64,000 nt of DNA. Origin: NORP110 sp051251595 (GTDB taxonomy: Bacteria > Pseudomonadota > Alphaproteobacteria > Rhodobacterales > Rhodobacteraceae). Under the pieces are notes generated by a model. It was given only the letters and a program-made list of their open reading frames with translations, was not told where the DNA came from and made no database searches. The position numbers and the translations under genes were made by a program. This document shows positions 32,308 to 41,921 of the stretch, in pieces; positions within the stretch are counted from its first letter, which is position 1; every line of letters begins with the position of its first letter. The stretch is taken from NCBI GenBank assembly GCA_051251595.1, contig JBPOFA010000009.1, forward strand, positions 124,001-188,000, in the 5' to 3' direction.

Positions 32308-33300
32308 ATGACCTTGATGCACAAATTCTTGGGTGCCACAGCGACGCTGGCCATCAGCGCAACGGCAGCAATGGCCGATCCGGCGATCGTCTTTGACCTT
32401 GGCGGAAAATTCGACAAATCTTTCAACGAAGCAGCCTTTACCGGTGCCTCGCGTTGGGCTGAAGAAACCGGCGGCAGCTTTCGTGAAATCGAGCTGACAT
32501 CAGAAGCTCAGCGTGAACAGGCGCTTCGCCGTTTTGCTGAAGCAGGCAACAACCCAATCGTTGTGACCGGGTTTGGTTTCGCAACGCCATTGGATACGGT
32601 TGCCCCTGACTACCCAGACACAAAATTTGCCGTGATCGACGTGAACTGGCTTGACCAGCCAAACGTGCGCGGCGTTGGTTTTGCCGAACATGAAGGGTCT
32701 TACCTTGTCGGTGTTGCAGCGGCTCTTGCGTCCAAAACTGGAACAGTCAGCTTTGTTGGCGGCATGGACATTCCGTTGATCCAGGCCTTTGGCTGTGGCT
32801 ATGCGCAGGGTGTAAAAGCGACAAACCCTGATGCGACCGTAATTCAGAACATGACAGGCACGACACCTGCTGCATGGAATGACCCGGTGAAAGGCGCTGA
32901 ATTGACCAAGGCTCAAATCGGTCAGGGTTCTGACGTGGTTTATGCCGCAGCGGGTGGTACCGGTGTTGGTGTTCTGCAAACAGCGGCAGATGAAGGCATC
33001 TATTCCATCGGTGTGGACAGCAACCAGAACTACCTGCACCCAGGTTCGGTTCTGACATCCATGCTAAAGCGCGTCGACAATGCTGTTTATGAAGCGTTTT
33101 CACAGGGTGATAACCTGGAAACCGGCAACTATGTCATGAACGTCGCAAGCGGCGGCATTGACTATGCCTTGGATGAAAACAACACAGAGATCTTTACTGA
33201 TGAGATCAAGACCGCCGTTGACGCTGCAAAAGCAGGCATCATCGACGGATCAATCACTGTACACGACTACCGGACCGACAACACCTGTCCGGTCATGTAA
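32308..33300 (+). CDS. BMP-family nucleoside-binding lipoprotein-like periplasmic protein
   Basis: A 330-residue exported protein of the BmpA/PnrA family. The signal peptide is MTLMHKFLGATATLAISATAAMA; no lipobox is seen, so it is soluble. The mature N-terminus IVFDLGGKFDKSFNEAAFTGASRWAEETG is the family hallmark, followed by FVGGMDIPLIQAFGCGYAQG and YAAAGGTGVGVLQTAADEG. Family members bind purine nucleosides. It leads an operon with one ATPase, two permeases and a purine nucleoside phosphorylase. The ATG at 32308 has a GGGAGA ribosome site. The palindrome AATAGCTATT (32186-32195) overlaps a TTGACC -35-like hexamer upstream and may be an operator. Confidence 0.93.
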   Translation: MTLMHKFLGATATLAISATAAMADPAIVFDLGGKFDKSFNEAAFTGASRWAEETGGSFREIELTSEAQREQALRRFAEAGNNPIVVTGFGFATPLDTVAPDYPDTKFAVIDVNWLDQPNVRGVGFAEHEGSYLVGVAAALASKTGTVSFVGGMDIPLIQAFGCGYAQGVKATNPDATVIQNMTGTTPAAWNDPVKGAELTKAQIGQGSDVVYAAAGGTGVGVLQTAADEGIYSIGVDSNQNYLHPGSVLTSMLKRVDNAVYEAFSQGDNLETGNYVMNVASGGIDYALDENNTEIFTDEIKTAVDAAKAGIIDGSITVHDYRTDNTCPVM

Positions 33301-33311
33301 GGGGCTCCCTT

Positions 33312-34883
33312 ATGAGTGGGGCAACCAAAGAGGGGCGACAGGAAACTGTCGCCCCAGCCATCGAGCTTCGCGGGATATCCAAGGCCTTTGGCCCGGTCCA
33401 GGCGAACAAGGACATCTCTATCAATGTCGCCAAGGGAACGATCCACGGGATCATTGGCGAAAATGGTGCGGGCAAGTCCACGTTGATGTCGATCCTCTAC
33501 GGCTTTTACAAAGCGGATGCAGGTGAAATTCTGATCAACGGAAAACCAACAGTCATTCCTGACAGTCAGGCCGCGATTGGCGCCGGCATCGGAATGGTGT
33601 TTCAACATTTTAAACTGGTCGAGACCTTTACCGTGCTGGAAAATGTCGTGCTGGGCGCCGAAGACGGCCCGATGCTGCGCGAATCCCTGGCAAAGGCCAG
33701 AACGACTCTGACCTCTCTGGCCGAAGAATATGAGTTGAACGTCGACCCAGACGCCGTGATGGAGGACCTTTCGGTCGGGCATCACCAGCGGGTCGAAATC
33801 CTCAAGGCTTTGTACCGACAGGCAGAAATCCTTATCTTGGACGAACCCACAGGGGTTTTGACCCCTGCAGAGGCTGACCATCTTTTCCGAATTCTGCGCA
33901 ATCTGAAAAAAGAAGGCAAAACCGTCATTCTGATCACGCATAAACTGCGTGAGATTATGGATGTCACCGACACTGTCAGTGTAATGCGTCGCGGCGAAAT
34001 GCTGGACACGGTCAAAACGGCAGAGACCTCTCCTGAGGATCTGGCCGAACGCATGGTTGGCCGCAAAGTTCTGCTGAGCGTTGATAAGAAACCAGCGACG
34101 CCCGGCGACACGGTGCTGAAAGTCGAAGACCTACGGGTCGTCGATGAAGACAAGGTTGAGCGCGTCAAAGGCATCTCTTTTGAGGTCCGCGCGGGTGAAA
34201 TCCTGGGCATTGCCGGGGTTGCCGGAAACGGCCAGTCGCAATTGCTGGAAGTGCTGGGCGGCTATCAAAATGCCACGGGTCGTATTTCCCTGAACGGCAA
34301 AGAAATAGATCTGACCGGACGCTACTCTGACGGGCAATCCAGACGTGAACGTGGCATCGCCCATGTTCCGGAAGACCGACAAACCGAAGGGCTGATCCTG
34401 GAATTCGCCGCTTGGGAAAACATCGCGTTCGGCTATCACCACGACCCGAAATACCAAAAGAACCGGTTGTTGATGGACAATGCCGCCATGCGGGCCGAAA
34501 CCGAAAAGCAAATGGAACGCTTTGACGTGCGTCCGCCAATTCCGAACCTACAAGCCAAAAGCTTTTCCGGCGGCAACCAGCAAAAAATCGTGCTGGCGCG
34601 TGAAATCGAACGCAACCCGGACCTATTGCTGATCGGTCAACCGACGCGCGGTGTCGATATCGGTGCAATTGAATTCATCCACCAGCAAATCGTTGAATTG
34701 CGGGATCAGGGCAAAGCGATTTTGCTTGTCAGTGTCGAGCTGGACGAAATCATGTCCCTGTCCGACCGGATCGCCGTAATGTTTGATGGTCAGATCATGG
34801 GCGAACGCGCCCCGTCCGAAACGGATGAAAAAGATCTGGGGCTGTTAATGGCCGGCATTACCGACAGAGGGGAAGCCGCCTGA
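33312..34883 (+). CDS. Nucleoside-type ABC transporter ATP-binding protein (two cassettes)
   Basis: A 523-residue ATPase with two fused ABC cassettes. Cassette 1 has Walker A GENGAGKSTLMSILYG, signature-like LSVGHHQRVEILKALYRQ and Walker B ILILDEPTGVL. Cassette 2 (about residue 275 on) has a degenerate Walker A GVAGNGQSQLLEVLGG but a good signature FSGGNQQKIVLAREI, then LLLIGQPTRGVDIGA. One impaired site is normal in the sugar/nucleoside importer group. It powers import with the two permeases downstream, whose first start overlaps its stop as TGATG. Confidence 0.95.
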   Translation: MSGATKEGRQETVAPAIELRGISKAFGPVQANKDISINVAKGTIHGIIGENGAGKSTLMSILYGFYKADAGEILINGKPTVIPDSQAAIGAGIGMVFQHFKLVETFTVLENVVLGAEDGPMLRESLAKARTTLTSLAEEYELNVDPDAVMEDLSVGHHQRVEILKALYRQAEILILDEPTGVLTPAEADHLFRILRNLKKEGKTVILITHKLREIMDVTDTVSVMRRGEMLDTVKTAETSPEDLAERMVGRKVLLSVDKKPATPGDTVLKVEDLRVVDEDKVERVKGISFEVRAGEILGIAGVAGNGQSQLLEVLGGYQNATGRISLNGKEIDLTGRYSDGQSRRERGIAHVPEDRQTEGLILEFAAWENIAFGYHHDPKYQKNRLLMDNAAMRAETEKQMERFDVRPPIPNLQAKSFSGGNQQKIVLAREIERNPDLLLIGQPTRGVDIGAIEFIHQQIVELRDQGKAILLVSVELDEIMSLSDRIAVMFDGQIMGERAPSETDEKDLGLLMAGITDRGEAA

Positions 34884-35980
34884 TGGATAAAATGCCGAAA
34901 TGGGCCGATGTCTTTCTGGTGCCCTTTATCAACCTTATTCTAGCATTCATCGCCGCCGGGCTGGTTGTTCTGGCCATCGGCCAAAATCCGTTTGACGCGA
35001 TTTATTACATGATCAAGGGATCCATAGGGTCCACATCAGGCCTTGGATACACGCTTTACTACGCGACCAACTATATCTTTACCGGTTTGGCCGTCGCCGT
35101 CGCCTTTCATGCGCGGCTGTTCAATATTGGGGGCGAAGGTCAGGCCGCTGTGGCGGGTATTGGTGTTGCCGTGATGATGCTGGCAATCAATTGGCCCCAT
35201 TGGATACTTGCGCTTCCATTTGCGATTATTGGCGCTGGTGCCATGGGCGCGCTTTGGGCCGCGATCCCTGCCTATCTGCAAGCCAAACGCGGCAGCCATA
35301 TCGTTATCACGACGATCATGTTCAACTTTATTGGCGCTGCACTGTTGGGATATTTGCTGAACGGGATCCTGAAAAATCCGGCGTCTCAGAACGCTGAATC
35401 CAAAGGGTTCGGCCCCGGCACCCATCTGCCAACCGCCCATGAAATGCTTGAGCCCTTTGGCATCGCGTTCTCGAAATCTGCACCGCTGAACTTTAGCTTT
35501 ATCTTGGCGCTGATCTGCGCGGTGCTTGTCTGGGCGCTGATCTGGCGCACGCGGCTGGGCTATGAAATCCGGTCCTTTGGGCAAAGCGAAAGCGCGGCCA
35601 AATATGCGGGGATTTCGGCCTTTAAAATCACGATCATCGCCATGGTCATTTCCGGTGCTCTGGCCGGCATGCTGGCGATCAATGTGGTCATGGGCGAACA
35701 GGAACGGCTGATCAAAGAATTCGTAGAGGGTGCCGGTTTTGTCGGCATCGCGGTTGCCCTGATGGGGCGTTCACATCCCTTTGGAATCGTGCTGGCCTCG
35801 CTGTTGTTCGGGATGCTGACACAAGGCGGGTTTGAGCTGTTGTGGGAAATGCCCGCGATCTCCAAAGAGGTCGTTCTGGTCATTCAGGCCCTCATCATTC
35901 TTTTCACCGGCGCATTGGACAATATGGTGCGCGATCCGATTGAGCGCATGTTCCTGCGACGCGCGAAGGGGCAAACATAA
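34883..35980 (+). CDS. Nucleoside-type ABC transporter permease 1
   Basis: A 365-residue inner-membrane permease with about ten helices, of the BPD_transp_2 family. FHARLFNIGGEGQAAVAGIGVAVMML and GSHIVITTIMFNFIGAALLGYLL are the conserved segments, and RTRLGYEIRSFGQSESAAKYAGISAFKITI is the cytoplasmic loop that engages the ATPase. It pairs with the next gene to form the channel of the nucleoside importer. It starts on the last base of the ATPase stop and its own stop overlaps the next start by one base. Confidence 0.95.
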   Translation: MDKMPKWADVFLVPFINLILAFIAAGLVVLAIGQNPFDAIYYMIKGSIGSTSGLGYTLYYATNYIFTGLAVAVAFHARLFNIGGEGQAAVAGIGVAVMMLAINWPHWILALPFAIIGAGAMGALWAAIPAYLQAKRGSHIVITTIMFNFIGAALLGYLLNGILKNPASQNAESKGFGPGTHLPTAHEMLEPFGIAFSKSAPLNFSFILALICAVLVWALIWRTRLGYEIRSFGQSESAAKYAGISAFKITIIAMVISGALAGMLAINVVMGEQERLIKEFVEGAGFVGIAVALMGRSHPFGIVLASLLFGMLTQGGFELLWEMPAISKEVVLVIQALIILFTGALDNMVRDPIERMFLRRAKGQT

Positions 35981-36951
35981 TGGATAGCCTTTTACAACTG
36001 GTCCTGACCCTGGACATGTCGATCCGCCTGTCGGTGGTTCTGTTGCTGGCCTGTCTGGCGGGTTTGTTTTCTGAACGCGCCGGGATCGTCGATATCGGGC
36101 TGGAAGGCAAAATGCTGATCGCGGCGTTCTTTTCCGCCGTCGTGGCCTATGAAACCGGCAATGCGTGGGTCGGCGTTCTGGCAGGCTGCGCTGCGTCTTT
36201 GGTCTTTTCCATGATCCATGGGTTGGCCTCTATCACTTATCGCGGCAATCAGCTGATATCCGGGGTTGCGATCAACTTCCTCGCATCGGGGTTAACGGTG
36301 GTGATCGGCAATGCCTGGTATAAAAAGGGCGGGCAAACCCCGACCCTGTCTGGCGATGCCCGGTTTCACGAAATCACCCTGCCCTTTGCGGATGCCGTGG
36401 CGAATGTACCGGTTCTGGGACCGATCTATTCGGACCTGATTTCCGGCCACAAACCGCTGGTTTATATCGCCTTCCTGATCGTCCCGCTGACATGGTGGGT
36501 GCTTTACCGTACGCGCTTTGGCCTGCGGCTGCGCGCTGTGGGGGAAAACCCCGCATCCGTCGACACTGCTGGCATTTCGGTGGTCAAACTGCGCTATCAG
36601 GCGCTGGTCATCACGGGCATCCTGTGCGGCATTGCCGGGGCCTACCTTTCAACGTCGCAGGCCGCCGGGTTCGGCAAAGAAATGACCGCGGGGCGGGGCT
36701 ATATCGCGCTTGCCGCGCTGATCTTTGCCAACTGGCGACCTTGGTATGCCTTGGGCGCGTGTCTGCTGTTTGGTCTGCTGGAAGCGATTTCGAACCTTTA
36801 TCCAAATATCGATGTGTTTGGGTTGGTCACCATTCCGGTGCAATTCACCCAAGCCCTGCCTTACATCCTGACCGTCGTCATTCTGGCCGGTTTTGTGGGC
36901 AAGGCCATTCCACCAAAAGCCAGCGGTGAGCCTTATGTCAAAGAACGCTAA
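35980..36951 (+). CDS. Nucleoside-type ABC transporter permease 2
   Basis: A 323-residue inner-membrane permease with about nine helices. SERAGIVDIGLEGKMLIAAFFSAVVAYETG and RGNQLISGVAINFLASGLTVVIG are conserved in the second permease of BMP-type importers, and RTRFGLRLRAVGENPASVDTAGISVVKLRYQAL is the coupling loop. The final 17 bases overlap the purine nucleoside phosphorylase start, so transport and catabolism are translated together. Confidence 0.95.
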   Translation: MDSLLQLVLTLDMSIRLSVVLLLACLAGLFSERAGIVDIGLEGKMLIAAFFSAVVAYETGNAWVGVLAGCAASLVFSMIHGLASITYRGNQLISGVAINFLASGLTVVIGNAWYKKGGQTPTLSGDARFHEITLPFADAVANVPVLGPIYSDLISGHKPLVYIAFLIVPLTWWVLYRTRFGLRLRAVGENPASVDTAGISVVKLRYQALVITGILCGIAGAYLSTSQAAGFGKEMTAGRGYIALAALIFANWRPWYALGACLLFGLLEAISNLYPNIDVFGLVTIPVQFTQALPYILTVVILAGFVGKAIPPKASGEPYVKER

Positions 36952-37738
36952 AGACCTCGCCGCTCTGGTCAAAAGCCGCGCGGGGGACGCCCCCGTGCGG
37001 ATCGGCCTGATCCTTGGGTCAGGCCTTGGCCATCTTGCCGATGCGGTCGATGGCACGGCGATTGATTATGCGGAGCTGCCGGGCTTTCCCCATGCAGGCG
37101 TGTCCGGCCATAACCCCAAACTGGTGGTTGGAGACCTCGAAGGCTGCCGCGTCGCTGTGTTCGGCGGGCGGGCGCATTACTATGAAAGCGGCCGGGGCGA
37201 CGCCATGCGTTTGCCACTAGAAGTGCTCAAGCTGCTGGGGGCAGAGGCATTGATCCTGACCAACGCCGCCGGTTCCATGCGCGACGACGTTCCCCCCGGC
37301 GATTTGATGCTGCTGAACGACCACATCAATTTTTCAGGGCTAAACCCTCTGATCGGCGAGCCGTCCGATGCGCGGTTTGTTCCAATGACCCAGGCCCACG
37401 ACCCCGCCCTGCGGGACGCGCTAAAGGCCGCCGCCAGCGCGCAGGACATCGCGCTGAAAGAAGGGGTCTATGCGTGGTATTCGGGGCCGTCCTTTGAAAC
37501 CCCCGCCGAGATTCGGGCCATCAAAACACTGGGCGGCGATGCTGTTGGCATGTCGACCGTGCCCGAAGTCATCCTTGCCCGCTTTTTGGAAATGCGCGTC
37601 GCCGCCATCTCTGCGATCACCAATATGGCCGCCGGAATGAGCGACGAAAACATCAGCCATGAGCATACAAAAGCGATGGCCCCCTTGGGTGCGGCAAAGC
37701 TGGAAAAAATTCTGCGCCGATTTTTGCAGGATTTTTGA
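36935..37738 (+). CDS. Purine nucleoside phosphorylase (trimeric, inosine/guanosine type)
   Basis: A 267-residue phosphorylase of the trimeric family. IGLILGSGLGHLADAV holds the phosphate-binding serine, then LPGFPHAGVSGHNPKLVVG and RAHYYESG. LILTNAAGSMRDDVPPGDLMLLNDHINFSGLNPL and AVGMSTVPEVILARFLEMRVAAISAITNMAAGM carry the base- and ribose-binding residues, with the family's asparagine that favours 6-oxopurines. It splits inosine or guanosine into base and ribose-1-phosphate. It is the last gene of the importer operon and must use the imported nucleoside. The ATG at 36935 lies inside the upstream permease gene. Confidence 0.95.
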   Translation: MSKNAKDLAALVKSRAGDAPVRIGLILGSGLGHLADAVDGTAIDYAELPGFPHAGVSGHNPKLVVGDLEGCRVAVFGGRAHYYESGRGDAMRLPLEVLKLLGAEALILTNAAGSMRDDVPPGDLMLLNDHINFSGLNPLIGEPSDARFVPMTQAHDPALRDALKAAASAQDIALKEGVYAWYSGPSFETPAEIRAIKTLGGDAVGMSTVPEVILARFLEMRVAAISAITNMAAGMSDENISHEHTKAMAPLGAAKLEKILRRFLQDF

Positions 37739-37926
37739 CGCCACGCGCCGTCAAAGGGCATTTTCCCGCATGAGACGCCTCATTTTTATGTCGTAAGATC
37801 AGACGTTTCCGCATGGAGCACAGTTGGAAAACAAATCGCTCCGATTTGTCGCAGTGTTTGACAGTATCCCTGAAACCCTATTGGTTATAGAGACGCGCCA
37901 TACTGTCGCAGCAAGCCGGCGAATCT

Positions 37927-38844
37927 ATGCAAATTTATTTACCCATTGCCGAAGTTTCCGTGAACGCCTTTCTCTTGCTGGGATTGGGCGGCATCGTTGG
38001 CATGCTGTCTGGCATGTTCGGCGTTGGCGGCGGCTTTTTGATCACGCCGCTCTTGTTTTTCATCGGAATCCCCCCCGCCGTTGCTGTTGCCACCGGGGCG
38101 AACCAGATCGTTGCCTCTTCGATTTCAGGCGTGCTTGCGCATGTCAGACGAAAGACCGTTGATTTTAGGATGGGCACCGTCCTGTTGGTCGGCGGGCTGT
38201 TTGGTGCCGCGATCGGGGTTCAGGTCTTCAACATTCTGAAAGAAGCGGGCCAGGTCGACCTGTTGGTCAAGATCTTCTACGTGGTCTTTCTGGGGATCAT
38301 CGGGGCCTTGATGTTCGTCGAGAGCCTGCGTGCCCTCAACAAAAGCCGCAAGGGCACAACCTCGCGGACGCGCAAGCACCATAACTGGGTGCATAATCTG
38401 CCGCTCAAGATGAAGTTCCGCACCTCTGGTCTCTACACCTCTGTGATCCCGCCGCTTGTGGTTGGCTTGTTGGTCGGCATCCTTGCTGCGATCATGGGGG
38501 TTGGCGGCGGCTTTATCATGGTGCCCGCGATGATCTACATTCTTGGGATGCCCACCAAGGTTGTCGTGGGAACATCGCTTTACCAGATCATATTCGTATC
38601 CGCCTTCACCACCCTGTTGCACGCGACCACCAACTACACCGTGGATATGCTGCTGGCGTTGCTTTTGCTGTTTGGCGGTGTTGTCGGGGCACAGGTCGGC
38701 ACCCGGATCGGCCTGCGGATGAAGGCAGAACAGCTGCGCATCCTGCTGGCCCTACTGGTCTTGCTGGTCTGCGGAAAACTGGCGCTGGAACTTTTGCTGC
38801 AACCAAGCGAGCTGTTCTCTATTGATGAGGCCAGCCACCTATGA
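37927..38844 (+). CDS. TauE/SafE family membrane transporter
   Basis: A 305-residue inner-membrane protein with about eight helices and the duplicated TauE/SafE motif: GGIVGMLSGMFGVGGGFLITPLLFFIGIP in the first half and VGILAAIMGVGGGFIMVPAMIYILGMP in the second. A charged loop (KSRKGTTSRTRKHHN) joins the halves. Family members export sulfite, sulfoacetate or other organic anions. It is followed, with a four-base overlap, by a TIGR02186-type protein, a pair that recurs in alphaproteobacteria and suggests one functional unit. Substrate unknown. Confidence 0.92.
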   Translation: MQIYLPIAEVSVNAFLLLGLGGIVGMLSGMFGVGGGFLITPLLFFIGIPPAVAVATGANQIVASSISGVLAHVRRKTVDFRMGTVLLVGGLFGAAIGVQVFNILKEAGQVDLLVKIFYVVFLGIIGALMFVESLRALNKSRKGTTSRTRKHHNWVHNLPLKMKFRTSGLYTSVIPPLVVGLLVGILAAIMGVGGGFIMVPAMIYILGMPTKVVVGTSLYQIIFVSAFTTLLHATTNYTVDMLLALLLLFGGVVGAQVGTRIGLRMKAEQLRILLALLVLLVCGKLALELLLQPSELFSIDEASHL

Positions 38845-39596
38845 TCCGTCTTGTCGCCTTCCTGCTGCTCTGCGCGTTGCCTCTTAAGGCCGAAGAGGTC
38901 GTCGCGGGCCTGTCCCATAACCGCGTGTCGATCACCGCGAATTTCGACGGCTCAGAGATTTTGATCTTTGGCGCAGTCAAACGGGATGCCCCTGCCCCGG
39001 ACACTGGGCGCTTGGGCATTATCATAACGGTGGCCGGACCAGCGACAAAAGCTACCGTCCGCAAAAAATCCAAACATTTTGGGATTTGGCTGAACAGCGA
39101 GGCTGTGACAATCGACGTGGCCCCCAGCCTTTATGCCGTGGCCACCAGCGCACCGCTTTACGACATTCTGACGGCGACCGAAGACTTGCGCTATAAGATT
39201 TCAACACCGCGCGCGATCCGCTCTGTTGGCGCCCCGGCGGATGTAAAAGACCCTGAATCCTTTACCGAGGCATTGATCCGCATCAGAACCAAGAACCGCC
39301 TTTACCAATTGTCCCCAGAATCCGTGATCGTCACGGAACAAACGCTGTTCCGCACATCCGTAGCCCTTCCGGCCAACCTGACCGAAGGCACCTACACCGC
39401 ACGCATCTTTCTGACGCGCAACGGCAATGTCGTGGACAAGCTGGAAACGTCCATTGATGTCCGAAAAGTTGGCCTGGAACGGTGGCTGTACAGGCTCGCG
39501 CATGAACAGCCACTTTTGTATGGGCTTTTGTCGCTTTTCATCGCCGTGACGGCCGGTTGGGGCGCCTCGACGATTTTCCGCCTGCTTCGCGGCTAG
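38841..39596 (+). CDS. TIGR02186 family periplasmic protein with C-terminal anchor
   Basis: A 251-residue protein. A signal peptide (MIRLVAFLLLCALPLKA) leads to a periplasmic beta-rich region starting EEVVAGLSHNRVSITANFDGSEILIFGAVKRD. A single C-terminal membrane helix (LLYGLLSLFIAVTAGWGAS) ends before FRLLRG. This layout defines the alphaproteobacterial TIGR02186/Alph_Pro_TM family, of unknown function. The ATG overlaps the TauE stop, so the two are coupled and the protein probably assists that transporter. Its stop overlaps the stop of the opposite-strand SDR gene. Confidence 0.88.
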   Translation: MIRLVAFLLLCALPLKAEEVVAGLSHNRVSITANFDGSEILIFGAVKRDAPAPDTGRLGIIITVAGPATKATVRKKSKHFGIWLNSEAVTIDVAPSLYAVATSAPLYDILTATEDLRYKISTPRAIRSVGAPADVKDPESFTEALIRIRTKNRLYQLSPESVIVTEQTLFRTSVALPANLTEGTYTARIFLTRNGNVVDKLETSIDVRKVGLERWLYRLAHEQPLLYGLLSLFIAVTAGWGASTIFRLLRG

Positions 39597-40330
39597 CCGC
39601 GCCCGATAAACGGCATTTTCGTTGCCATGACCGTGATCGTTTGAACATTGGCATCCAACGGCAAACTGGCCATGTGATAGACGGAATCCGCAACATTTTG
39701 CACATCCATCGTCGGTTCTTCTTTCATGGACCAATCGGCTTGCGGAACGCCACCTGACATCCGCGCTGTCATTTCGGTCAGCGCATTGCCGATGTCGATT
39801 TGTCCGCAGGCGATGTTGTACAAACGTCCGTCCAGGGAAATCGTCTTGGTCAGCCCAGATACGCCATGTTTCGTGGCCGTGTAGGGCACCGACCCCGGAC
39901 GCGGCAAGGTGGCAGAGATAGAACCGTTGTTGATGATACGCCCGCCTTGCGGGTCCTGATGGCGCATATGCCGGAACGCTGCGCGGGCACATAGGAACAT
40001 GCCCGTCAGGTTCACATCCACAACCGCCTGCCACAATTCTGGGTCAATTTCGTCGATGGTTTGGGCGGGCGCACTGCGCCCTGCATTGTTGAAAATCGCG
40101 TCAATCCGGCCCGTCTTGGCGGCAAAGCTGTCAAATGCAGCATCCACAGATGCAACATCCGTCACGTCGGCGGGCAAGGCTGTCGCGTTTTCGTATTGGC
40201 TGGCGAACTCTTCCAGCGGTTCTGGCCGTCGTGCAACAAGGCCGACATTCCAGCCCTTTTTCAAAAACGTCTCTGCCGTCGCGCGGCCAATACCTGCGCT
40301 GGCCCCGGTCACGATAATTGATTGTGTCAT
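39593..40330 (-). CDS. Short-chain dehydrogenase/reductase
   Basis: A 245-residue classical SDR oxidoreductase. The cofactor loop is VTGASAGIGRATAETF with RRPEP after the second strand, which hints at NADP(H) preference. NNAGRSAP, the catalytic NNGSIS serine segment and YTATK (Tyr and Lys of the triad) are all in place. The substrate cannot be assigned. The start codon overlaps the stop of the helicase gene upstream on the same strand as ATGA, so the two genes are co-transcribed despite unrelated functions. Confidence 0.92.
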   Translation of the reverse strand: MTQSIIVTGASAGIGRATAETFLKKGWNVGLVARRPEPLEEFASQYENATALPADVTDVASVDAAFDSFAAKTGRIDAIFNNAGRSAPAQTIDEIDPELWQAVVDVNLTGMFLCARAAFRHMRHQDPQGGRIINNGSISATLPRPGSVPYTATKHGVSGLTKTISLDGRLYNIACGQIDIGNALTEMTARMSGGVPQADWSMKEEPTMDVQNVADSVYHMASLPLDANVQTITVMATKMPFIGRG

Positions 40331-41859
40331 GTCGTCTCCTCCTCTGACGTCAACGTAAATTCAGCTGGCGCGGCTTGTAAGTCATCCACCGATAACGGGC
40401 CGGTAGGCCGGGCCAATCTGTTGCGTGTCACCCAAAGCAACCGGTTCTGTGCCCTGGTGATGGCCACATAGGTCAACCGCTTCCACAGCGGGATGCCCGC
40501 CTCCATCCGCCCAGCCCGGCTGGCCGCCCAGATATCAGGGGCAAAGACCTGCACGTCGGGCCACTGGCTGCCCTGGGCCTTGTGGATCGTCACGGCAGCG
40601 CCGTGCAAAAAGGTTGCGCCCATGCGGGCTGCAAATGGAATGAAAGGTTCTTCTTCATCCGGCAATTCAATCTTCACGATCGATGCCGCAGAGACCTGTG
40701 GGTCTTCCGCGCCCAGCACATGAATACGAGAGAACCCCGGCTTGCGTCCGGGCCCCAGATAAACCACCTGAGCCCCCTTGATCAGGCCGCGAGCCTCTAG
40801 ATCAATTCGCCGTTTCCGATGTTTCAGCGGCAGCTCAATCCCGTCGCAAATCAGCGGCTCCCCAGGCAAAAGTTCGTCCAGCGGGGCCGCGAAAGACGCG
40901 CGGAACGCTTGGATCAAACGAACCCGCGTCACGTTGCGCCAGACCAAAACCGGCGAACGCGCCATCAGATCCGATTCAACCCGCTGTGCCATGACAACCC
41001 GGTCATCCTTTTGGGCGGCGTCTTCGACCATCCGCTCAAACGTGGTGAAATCCAGGGTTTCGTCGGAAAGGGCATGCGCCAAATCCAGAATTGGATTGTC
41101 ATTTTGCTGACGGTGAATTCGGTTCAATTCCAGGATTCTGCCCTTGGGCAGCTTTTCAAAAACCATCGCGCCAGATTGGTTGACCGGCGCCAGCTGGGCC
41201 GGGTCGCCCAGCAACAGCAGGGTTGGAAAGATGTCCTTTAGATCATTGAATTGCTTGTCATCCAGCATAGAGCTTTCATCGACGAACCCAATATCCAGCG
41301 GGTCCTCACGGCGTTTCCAACCGGTGATGAAATCTGACCCCCGCAGGCCCGCTGCAGCCAATGCTCCGGGGATGGATTTGTTGGTCTGGAAAAAGGCAAA
41401 CGCCCGATCCAACGCAACGTCGGTCAGGCCCTCAATCTCTGGCCGGTCAGCACTTCCGGCCAGCCATTCGGCGACTTTTTCATATTCGGGATCATAGACC
41501 GGCGTGTAGAGAATGCGGTGAATTGTCGTTGCGGGCACCCCTTGCATCCGCAGAACGCTGGCCGCCTTGTTGGTCGGCGCAAGAATGGCCAGGGTGCGCT
41601 TATCCTTGCGTTTGCGCCCCTCGTAATCACCGGAAATGATGTCGACGCCGCATTCCTGCATCGCCTCATATAGACGCGCCAGCAGCATGGTCTTGCCCGA
41701 CCCGGCCTTGCCGATAATCGCAACCACATCGTCCCGCGACTCTGCCGCGGGCGTCAAAATACTTTCTTCCAGATCTATACCAGCGCCGCGCAGAATGTCC
41801 GAAACGCGGTCGTAGGCCTCAGCCTGATCATCAGAGAATTGAAAGACTGGGACGCCCAT
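40327..41859 (-). CDS. RecD-like ATP-dependent DNA helicase
   Basis: A 510-residue superfamily 1 helicase. The Walker A is VVAIIGKAGSGKTMLLARL near residue 50. Motif Ia is LAILAPTNKAASVLRM, Walker B is IGFVDESSMLDDK, and motif III is LLLLGDPAQLAPVNQSGA. The C-terminal UvrD_C_2-type part has AAVTIHKAQGSQWPDVQVF followed by RLTYVAITRAQNRLLWV. The protein is much shorter than RecD of RecBCD and lacks its N-terminal domain, so it belongs with the small RecD2-like/Dda-type helicases. It is upstream of the SDR gene and follows luxI after a 62-base gap. Confidence 0.92.
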   Translation of the reverse strand: MGVPVFQFSDDQAEAYDRVSDILRGAGIDLEESILTPAAESRDDVVAIIGKAGSGKTMLLARLYEAMQECGVDIISGDYEGRKRKDKRTLAILAPTNKAASVLRMQGVPATTIHRILYTPVYDPEYEKVAEWLAGSADRPEIEGLTDVALDRAFAFFQTNKSIPGALAAAGLRGSDFITGWKRREDPLDIGFVDESSMLDDKQFNDLKDIFPTLLLLGDPAQLAPVNQSGAMVFEKLPKGRILELNRIHRQQNDNPILDLAHALSDETLDFTTFERMVEDAAQKDDRVVMAQRVESDLMARSPVLVWRNVTRVRLIQAFRASFAAPLDELLPGEPLICDGIELPLKHRKRRIDLEARGLIKGAQVVYLGPGRKPGFSRIHVLGAEDPQVSAASIVKIELPDEEEPFIPFAARMGATFLHGAAVTIHKAQGSQWPDVQVFAPDIWAASRAGRMEAGIPLWKRLTYVAITRAQNRLLWVTRNRLARPTGPLSVDDLQAAPAEFTLTSEEETT

Positions 41860-41921
41860 GGGAAGACTCTACTACCCGGCGCTGGTGGTGACCAGAAGGT
41901 TTGGGGCCTCAGGTGAAAATT

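Noticed and set aside
41031..41041. Many long open frames opposite real genes (for example opposite sucA, sdhA, mdh and the dehydrogenase at 1668-4154)
   Set aside because: They follow the codon pattern of the real gene on the other strand and have no family motifs or ribosome sites.
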